Below, one piece after another: positions 5,896-10,080 of a stretch of DNA of 10,080 nt. Every line of letters starts with the position of its first letter. The first letter of the stretch is position 1. The notes beneath the pieces were generated by a model that was not told the DNA's origin, searched no databases, and saw nothing but the letters and a program-made list of their open reading frames with translations. Origin of the DNA: an uncultured Ruminococcus sp. (lineage in GTDB: Bacteria > Bacillota > Clostridia > Oscillospirales > CAG-272); NCBI GenBank assembly GCA_902778205.1, contig CACYWX010000087.1:1-10080 (forward strand). Direction: 5' to 3'. The translations under genes and the position numbers were made by a program.

Positions 5896-7413
5896 ATGAA
5901 GAAGAAGAGGATCGCAGCGCTTCTGCTGGCCCTTCTCATGACCGCGCCCTCCGTCATCTCCTGCTCGTCCGGAACGGAAAACGCGGCGGATGAGACAGAT
6001 CAGACCGCGGCCAACACCACCGCCCCGGATGCGGCCGCCGCGGAAGCCGAACCGGAGGCCGACGGAAATCTGGACGCCAACGGCTATCTGAAGGATGATC
6101 TGCCTGAGCTGGATTTCGGCGGCGAGGACGTGTCGGTGCTGTACTGGAGCGACGTGGAAAACGCGGAGTTCGAGGTGGAGGAGCTCACCGGCGAGATCGT
6201 CAATGACGCCATCTATCAGCGGAACATCGACGTGGAGGACCGGCTGAAGGTCAAGTACACCTGGATCGGCACCCCCGGCAACAACGGATCGAAGGACAAG
6301 TACGTGGCGGTGGCCCAGGCCAGCGTACAGGCGGGAGATGGAGCCTACGACATCTACGCCGCCTACTCCCGGACCATCGGTGCGTCCGTGGTGAACAATC
6401 TGACCCGGACCCTGCAGGACTCCGAGCACATTGACTACGAGAAGCCCTGGTGGCCGGACAACCTGCGGGAAGAATCCCTGATCCACGACCGGCTGTACTT
6501 CGTCTCCGGCGACATCTCCACCAACGTGCTCCACATGATGTACTGCATCTACTATAACCGCCAGCTGCTGGAGGACTACAACCTGCCGATTCCCACGGAC
6601 ATGGTGTTCGAGGGGACCTGGACGGTGGACAAGCTGGTGGAGCTGACCTCCGACGCCTACACGGACCTCAACGGCAACGGGAAGCAGGACGTGGACGACC
6701 GCTTCGGCTTCACCCTGGTGGACTTCCACAACGACGCTTTCTACACCGGCTCCGGCCTGCGGCTGGTGGAGAAGGATCCCGACACGATCTTAAAGATCTC
6801 CGAGGACTTCTACAGCGAGAAGGCCGTGGACCTGCTGGGCAAGATCGGTCCCTGGGAGCAGACGGACACGGTGTACCAGCAGAGCGACTACGAGACGCCC
6901 TTCACCGAGGGACGGGCGCTCTTCAACGTGAACCGGGCTCATTACGCCTCCAAGGCCCTGCGGGACTCCGAGCTGACCTACGGGATCCTGCCGGTGCCGA
7001 AGTACGACGAGACCCAGCAGAACTACCGCACGGTCATGGGCAACCCCATCACCCTGTACGCCGTGAGCCGGGACTCCGCACATCCGGACATCGACGAGGC
7101 GGTGCTGGAGTGCATGGCGTCCGAGGCGTACCGGCTGACCACCCCGGCCATCTTTGAAAACAACATGAAGAAGAAGTACTCCATCGACGACGTGAACGCA
7201 CAGATGTACGACATCGTCCGCGAGACCGTCTCCTTCGAGCTGGGCCGCTTCTTCAACCAGTATCTCTCCGACATCACGGACATCTACTTCCGCGCGGTGA
7301 CCTCCAACAACCAGGACTGGGCCTCCACCTCCCAGAAGAACCGCAAGATGCTGGACAAGCAGATCTCGAAGCTGGTGGAGAAGATCATGAAGAACGAGGA
7401 GCTGGACGGCTGA
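5896..7413 (+). CDS. Extracellular solute-binding lipoprotein
   Basis: A 505-residue lipoprotein. The signal peptide (MKKKR then a hydrophobic core) ends in the lipobox VIS-Cys23, so the mature protein would be lipid-anchored. An Ala/Asp/Glu/Thr-rich linker follows (24-60), then a long alpha/beta domain like family 1 ABC solute-binding proteins, containing YDIYAAYSR, ISTNVLHMMYCIYYNRQLLEDYNLP (207-231) and MGNPITLYAVSR. The segment DLNGNGKQDVDDRFGF (257-272) resembles an EF-hand/dockerin-like calcium loop common in carbohydrate-binding members. ATG 5896 is chosen because AGGAGG is 8 bases upstream and a signal peptide starts there; the frame is open further upstream. No permease or ATPase gene adjoins it. 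The 44-base gap to the SGNH gene has no terminator, so it may be read in the same operon. Confidence 0.87.
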   Translation: MKKKRIAALLLALLMTAPSVISCSSGTENAADETDQTAANTTAPDAAAAEAEPEADGNLDANGYLKDDLPELDFGGEDVSVLYWSDVENAEFEVEELTGEIVNDAIYQRNIDVEDRLKVKYTWIGTPGNNGSKDKYVAVAQASVQAGDGAYDIYAAYSRTIGASVVNNLTRTLQDSEHIDYEKPWWPDNLREESLIHDRLYFVSGDISTNVLHMMYCIYYNRQLLEDYNLPIPTDMVFEGTWTVDKLVELTSDAYTDLNGNGKQDVDDRFGFTLVDFHNDAFYTGSGLRLVEKDPDTILKISEDFYSEKAVDLLGKIGPWEQTDTVYQQSDYETPFTEGRALFNVNRAHYASKALRDSELTYGILPVPKYDETQQNYRTVMGNPITLYAVSRDSAHPDIDEAVLECMASEAYRLTTPAIFENNMKKKYSIDDVNAQMYDIVRETVSFELGRFFNQYLSDITDIYFRAVTSNNQDWASTSQKNRKMLDKQISKLVEKIMKNEELDG

Positions 7414-7450
7414 TCCGGTTCATCGGAGCAGATCGGGGGGAGGGTTTCCG

Positions 7451-7485
7451 CGGGGAGCGCTTCCCCCTTCTTCGGAAGCTCCGGT
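7451..7485 (+). other. GC-rich hairpin downstream of the lipoprotein gene, no U-tract
   Basis: GCTTCC and GGAAGC (roughly 7459-7464 and 7473-7479) can pair over a short loop, with possible extension by CGGGGAGC and GCTCCGG around a bulge. There is no run of T after it, so it is not a convincing intrinsic terminator. It may be only an RNA-processing or stabilising structure at the end of the operon. The rest of the 7414-7550 gap shows only the GAGG before the deformylase gene. Confidence 0.2.
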
Positions 7486-7550
7486 CCCATCCTGTCCCGT
7501 GAAACGCCCGGATTGACCGGATAAAGCATCAACAGACAGCGAGGTATCCC

Positions 7551-7961
7551 ATGATACGCCAAATCGTCCGCGACACGTTTTTCCTCTCCCGGCCTTCTCT
7601 GCCCGCCTCCTCCGGCGATCTCGACGCCGCGCGGGATTTATACGACACCCTCGACGCCCATCGGGAGGACTGTGTGGGCATGGCGGCCAACATGATCGGG
7701 GTCAGCCGCCGGATCATCGCCGTGCGGGACGGGGAGGAGATCCTTCTCATGCTCAATCCCGAAATTCTGAAGGCCGCTGGCCCCTACAAAACGTCCGAGG
7801 GCTGTCTCTCCCTGGACGGTCAAAGGGAGACGACGCGGTACCGCACGATCAAGGTGAAGTGGCAGGATCCGTCGTTCAAGCCAAAAATCCGCACCTTCAC
7901 GGGCTTCACCGCCCAGATCATCCAGCATGAGACGGACCACCTGAACGGCGTGCTGATCTGA
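7551..7961 (+). CDS. def: Peptide deformylase, short divergent form
   Basis: A 136-residue metalloenzyme that would remove the N-formyl group from new proteins. Motif II EGCLSL (83-88, metal ligand Cys85) and motif III HETDH (126-130; His126, His130 and catalytic Glu127) are intact. Motif I reads CVGMAANM (41-48) instead of the canonical GVGLAAPQ: the first Gly is Cys and the oxyanion-stabilising Gln is Met. The chain stops soon after motif III, shorter than classical deformylases. I recall a Firmicute PDF-like group with this GMAANMIG motif, often present beside a normal Def, so reduced or altered activity is possible. GAGGT at 7541-7545 precedes the ATG. No formyltransferase gene is adjacent, and it converges on spoVT. 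Confidence 0.86.
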   Translation: MIRQIVRDTFFLSRPSLPASSGDLDAARDLYDTLDAHREDCVGMAANMIGVSRRIIAVRDGEEILLMLNPEILKAAGPYKTSEGCLSLDGQRETTRYRTIKVKWQDPSFKPKIRTFTGFTAQIIQHETDHLNGVLI

Positions 7962-7977
7962 ACGGCCAATAAACAAA

Positions 7978-8025
7978 AAAGATGCTGTCCCGCTTCCCAC
8001 GGCAAGGTGAGCGGACAGCATCTTT
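7978..8025. terminator. Bidirectional intrinsic terminator between def and spoVT
   Basis: A 13-base-pair stem (7978-7990 with 8013-8025, AAAGATGCTGTCC), extended by three more pairs after a one-base bulge, encloses a 15-base loop. For leftward transcription the stem runs into T6 G T3 (complement of 7971-7980), a strong terminator for spoVT. For rightward transcription a shorter TTTCTTC tail follows, adequate for def. It lies exactly between the two convergent genes. Confidence 0.85.
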
Positions 8026-8027
8026 CT

Positions 8028-8564
8028 TCAGCTTTCCAGCTGTTTTCCCAGGAAGGTGGCGGCGGTCTGGATCAGCTTGGCTTCGATTTCGGGAGCCACG
8101 GCGGATTTTTCCTCGGTCCGCACCGAAGCGACGCATCCTGCGATGTCTCCCTCTGTGATGATGGGCATCAGGCATCCCACCTGCGCGCCTCCCTCCACCA
8201 CCGACAGGGCTTCTCCCTCCGCCGGGGAGTAGAGCTGACGGTTCTCGATGATCCGCTCAGCCTCGGCGGTGAGCTTGCGGTCGGCGTAGTCCCGTCTCGG
8301 CACTCCGGCGCATGCGATGACGGCATCCCGGTCACAGATCACCACGGACAGGCCGCAGGTCTTGGACAGGGTCTCCGCGTACTGCTGGGCGAACTGGGCC
8401 AGCTCCCCGATGGGGGAATATTTCTTGAAGATGACCTCGCCCTCCCGGTCCGTATAGATCTCCAGAGGATCGCCCTCCCGGATTCTCATGGTCCTGCGGA
8501 TCTCCTTGGGGATCACCACCCGTCCGAGGTCGTCGATGCGCCTCACGATTCCCGTAGCTTTCAT
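8028..8564 (-). CDS. spoVT: Stage V sporulation protein T, AbrB-family transcriptional regulator
   Basis: A 178-residue regulator, the same length as B. subtilis SpoVT, which adjusts sigma-G dependent gene expression in the forespore. The N-terminal swapped-hairpin AbrB/SpoVT DNA-binding domain is nearly textbook: MKATGIVRRIDDLGRVVIPK (1-20) with EIRRTMRIREGDPLEIY following. The C-terminal part (about 53-178) is the GAF-like domain, including GLSVVICDRDAVIACAG (71-87). The start ATG at 8564 is preceded by AAGGAGAG at good spacing; the frame is open further upstream but the SpoVT start is unmistakable. Its presence points to an endospore-forming host. The stop lies next to the shared terminator with def, and the LRR gene is transcribed divergently from its upstream region. 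Confidence 0.95.
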   Translation of the reverse strand: MKATGIVRRIDDLGRVVIPKEIRRTMRIREGDPLEIYTDREGEVIFKKYSPIGELAQFAQQYAETLSKTCGLSVVICDRDAVIACAGVPRRDYADRKLTAEAERIIENRQLYSPAEGEALSVVEGGAQVGCLMPIITEGDIAGCVASVRTEEKSAVAPEIEAKLIQTAATFLGKQLES

Positions 8565-8657
8565 ATATGCTCTCCTTTTGCGGCTGGACTTTTCCTGCTG
8601 CGGACCGGTTTCCCCTGTCCGACAGAATGCTTTCCTATTGTTCCGCGAAAAGGAACG

Positions 8658-8663
8658 ATTATA
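8658..8663 (-). promoter_or_regulatory. Candidate -10 element upstream of spoVT
   Basis: Reading leftward, TATAAT occurs about 95 bases before the spoVT start, inside the loop of an inverted repeat CCGCG/CGCGG (8643-8647 and 8664-8668). No -35 lies at normal spacing: TTGACA on that strand (8690-8695) is 26 bases away. I could not recognise a good sigma-G promoter, although sigma-G control is known for spoVT in Bacillus. Treat as a weak candidate. Confidence 0.22.
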
Positions 8664-8728
8664 CGCGGGAACCGATGGTGTTTTTTTCCTGTCAAAAACG
8701 GCCGCTCCGGGTTGTAAAACGATCCGAA

Positions 8729-8753
8729 GCGCAGGCGGACCTGCGTGTTTTTT
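8729..8753 (+). terminator. Rightward intrinsic terminator upstream of the LRR gene promoter
   Basis: CGCAGG (8730-8735) and CCTGCG (8740-8745) pair over a four-base CGGA loop, extended by a G-T pair, and are followed by TG then T6 (8748-8753). No gene on the same strand lies between def and here, so it would stop antisense or read-through transcription before the LRR promoter that begins 12 bases later. A tiny unannotated transcript is another possibility. Confidence 0.65.
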
Positions 8754-8764
8754 CGGAGAAATAA

Positions 8765-8793
8765 TTGACATTTCATATACGTTTTGATATAAT
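8765..8793 (+). promoter_or_regulatory. Perfect-consensus sigma-A promoter of the LRR surface protein gene
   Basis: TTGACA (8765-8770), a 17-base AT-rich spacer and TATAAT (8788-8793) match the housekeeping consensus at every position. The start of transcription would be near 8800, giving a leader of about 90 bases that ends in GGGAGG (8877-8882), 7 bases before the ATG at 8890. Nothing else is recognised in the rest of the 8565-8889 gap besides the entries listed here. Confidence 0.88.
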
Positions 8794-8796
8794 TGA

Positions 8797-8823
8797 ACAA
8801 AGAATTGAGGATGTCTGCTTTGT
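8797..8823. repeat. Short inverted repeat at the LRR transcription start
   Basis: ACAAAG (8797-8802) and CTTTGT (8818-8823) form an inverted repeat separated by 15 bases, immediately downstream of the -10 box. The position suits an operator or a leader stem, but the arms are only six bases long and could be chance. Confidence 0.2.
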
Positions 8824-8889
8824 ATTTTGTAACATGAAGTACCTCGGTTCTGTTTATGCCATGAGACCATCACAACGGGAGGTTTATCC

Positions 8890-10080
8890 ATGAAACCGAA
8901 AAAGCTGCTTGCTCTGTTCCTCGCCGCCGCGCAGATAGCCGGGCTCGGATTGTCTGCCGCCGCCTATTCCATCGGGGAAAGCTCAGATGGCACAACCGCA
9001 GAGTATGATCTTGCAGAAAATGATTTTCTGTCCGGATGGGCCGGAGAAATCGACAGATCCGCTGAAGATCTGTCCGAATATGAAGAAGAATACGGGTTTG
9101 CCGAAGATTCTCCGGACGAGTATGACGAAGAATACACGGAGTACGACGAAGAGCCGTACGGTTTTGACGCGGAGACCGACGAATCTGACGGCCTCGACGC
9201 CGGATTCATCCTCCCCGAAGATGAGGAGCCGGATCTGACCAACGCGGTCGAATCCGGCGATTATCAGTATACGGTCAATTCGGACGAAGCCTCCGCTACA
9301 ATTTCAAAGTATATCGGTCAGGACACCTATGTCTCCGTTCCCGCCGTCATCGACGGTTATCCGGTGACGGGAATCGGCAACAATGCGTTTAAGGGATGCA
9401 CCGGGATCCTTGAGATCGTGGTTCCGGACTCCGTGACGTCCATCGGTAATTACGCATTTTACAACTGCAACGGTCTTACGGAGTTCACTATCCCGAGTTC
9501 GGTAACAAGTATAGGGCTTGACGCATTTTGGGGGTGTACGTCACTTACCAGTATTGTGATTCCGAGAACCCTGACCTCATACGGAACCGCAAGCGGTTCT
9601 GCTTTTGAAGGAAGCGGCCTGACAACCGTCCGGTTTGAGGATGGAACCACGGCAATACCCAACTATGCATTTTACGGGTGCGCATACCTGAACGATATTG
9701 AGATTCTGTCAAGCGTCACCACTATTGGAAACAGAGCATTCCAGGGCTGTACATCACTCAGAAGCATTGACATACCGGGCTCTGTTACAAGTATTGGAAG
9801 CAATGCTTTTAAAAACTGCACAAACATTACAGCATTCACTGTCCCAAGTTCGGTAACAAGTATTGGTTATGACGCATTTTCCGGGTGTACGTCACTTACC
9901 AGTATTGTGATTCCGCGAACCCTGACCTCTTACGGAACCTCAAACGGCTCTGCTTTTGAAGGGAGCGGTCTGACAACCGTACGGTTTGAGGACGGAACCA
10001 CTACAATACCCAACTATGCATTTTTCGGGTGCGCATACCTGAACGATATTGAGATCCCGTCAACCATCACCACTATCGGT
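8890..10080 (+). CDS. Secreted BspA-type leucine-rich repeat protein (LRR_5), 3' end outside window
   Basis: The 397 visible codons encode a secreted protein. Residues 1-25 are a signal peptide (MKPKK, hydrophobic core, likely cut after a SAAA-like site). Residues 33-118 form an acidic linker unusually rich in Tyr, Glu and Asp with no repeat fold. From about 124 a BspA-like domain begins; repeats of the form AFxGCxxLxxIxIPxSVTxIG have their Ala-Phe at 166, 189, 212, 238, 260, 283, 306, 329, 355 and 377, with spacing mostly 23 residues. Such proteins are usually surface-exposed and bind host proteins, other cells or glycans. The frame is open to the right edge with no stop, so anchoring sequences are not seen. 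Base composition and codon use (ACA, ATA, AGT, GTA) are clearly more AT-rich than the neighbours, especially after about 9480. A strong promoter and ribosome binding site precede it. BspA-type assignment is firm; function is not. Confidence 0.92.
   Translation, partial: MKPKKLLALFLAAAQIAGLGLSAAAYSIGESSDGTTAEYDLAENDFLSGWAGEIDRSAEDLSEYEEEYGFAEDSPDEYDEEYTEYDEEPYGFDAETDESDGLDAGFILPEDEEPDLTNAVESGDYQYTVNSDEASATISKYIGQDTYVSVPAVIDGYPVTGIGNNAFKGCTGILEIVVPDSVTSIGNYAFYNCNGLTEFTIPSSVTSIGLDAFWGCTSLTSIVIPRTLTSYGTASGSAFEGSGLTTVRFEDGTTAIPNYAFYGCAYLNDIEILSSVTTIGNRAFQGCTSLRSIDIPGSVTSIGSNAFKNCTNITAFTVPSSVTSIGYDAFSGCTSLTSIVIPRTLTSYGTSNGSAFEGSGLTTVRFEDGTTTIPNYAFFGCAYLNDIEIPSTITTIG
9484..10080 (+). repeat. 351-base tandem supra-repeat within the LRR gene
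   Basis: The unit starting at 9484 (codon 199) recurs at 9835 (codon 316), an exact 351-base or 117-codon period; the second copy runs off the window. By my count the visible 82 residues of copy two differ from copy one at 10 positions, and long DNA runs are identical (for example the stretch around 9534-9575 against 9885-9926). Each unit holds five LRRs spaced 26, 22, 23, 23 and 23 residues. The high identity points to recent duplication inside the gene. Confidence 0.88.

Noticed and set aside
5878..6729. A 283-codon minus-strand open frame opposite the lipoprotein gene
   Set aside because: Val/His/Gly-rich shadow with no start signal, antisense to a protein with signal peptide and lipobox.
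7513..7518. TTGACC as a -35 element for the deformylase gene
   Set aside because: No -10-like hexamer lies 16-18 bases downstream, so no promoter is supported.
8615..8625. CTGTCCGACAG palindrome in the spoVT leader region
   Set aside because: Five-base arms are too short and without a second copy or known consensus to claim an operator.
8658..8695. TTGACA and TATAAT together on the minus strand as a spoVT promoter
   Set aside because: The spacer is 26 bases, too long for sigma-A. Only the -10-like box was kept, as a weak candidate.
9140..10080. Regular repeats suggesting a CRISPR array or satellite
   Set aside because: The repeats keep one open reading frame and encode AFxGC-type LRRs; there are no unique spacers of constant length.

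Overview
The window looks like chromosomal DNA from a GC-rich, endospore-forming Firmicute, probably an uncultured host-associated member of the Clostridia. The basis is a full-length SpoVT with the standard 178-residue length, a YerC-family regulator, a YqeM-like methyltransferase, AGGAGG-type ribosome binding sites, and a BspA-type leucine-rich-repeat surface protein of the kind common in gut and oral bacteria. No phage, IS, CRISPR or RNA genes were recognised.

Positions 1-1505 form a leftward operon: yerC regulator, then a class I SAM methyltransferase, then recQ. Start and stop codons overlap at both junctions, and a good sigma-A promoter (1539-1567) lies upstream. The recQ reading frame is normal except that the codon for the invariant Walker A lysine is TAG, so the gene is broken as written. 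It runs off the left edge just before its DEAH box.

Positions 1650-7413 form a tightly packed rightward operon of five genes: a YkuE/YaeI-like metallophosphoesterase, an Sfp-type phosphopantetheinyl transferase, an MBOAT O-acyltransferase, a membrane-anchored SGNH-like partner protein, and a solute-binding lipoprotein. The MBOAT plus SGNH pair resembles the DltB/DltD and AlgI/AlgJ cell-surface acylation pairs. The most economical reading is an O-acylation module for an envelope polymer, with an accessory PPTase and a sugar- or oligomer-binding lipoprotein. This combination is the best candidate here for a poorly described system.

Positions 7551-7961 carry a short divergent peptide deformylase. 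It converges on leftward spoVT (8028-8564), and a long bidirectional terminator separates them. The 325-base gap upstream of spoVT contains a rightward intrinsic terminator and then a perfect-consensus sigma-A promoter. That promoter drives a secreted LRR protein starting at 8890, which has a Tyr/Asp/Glu-rich linker and a 351-base internal tandem duplication and continues past the right edge.
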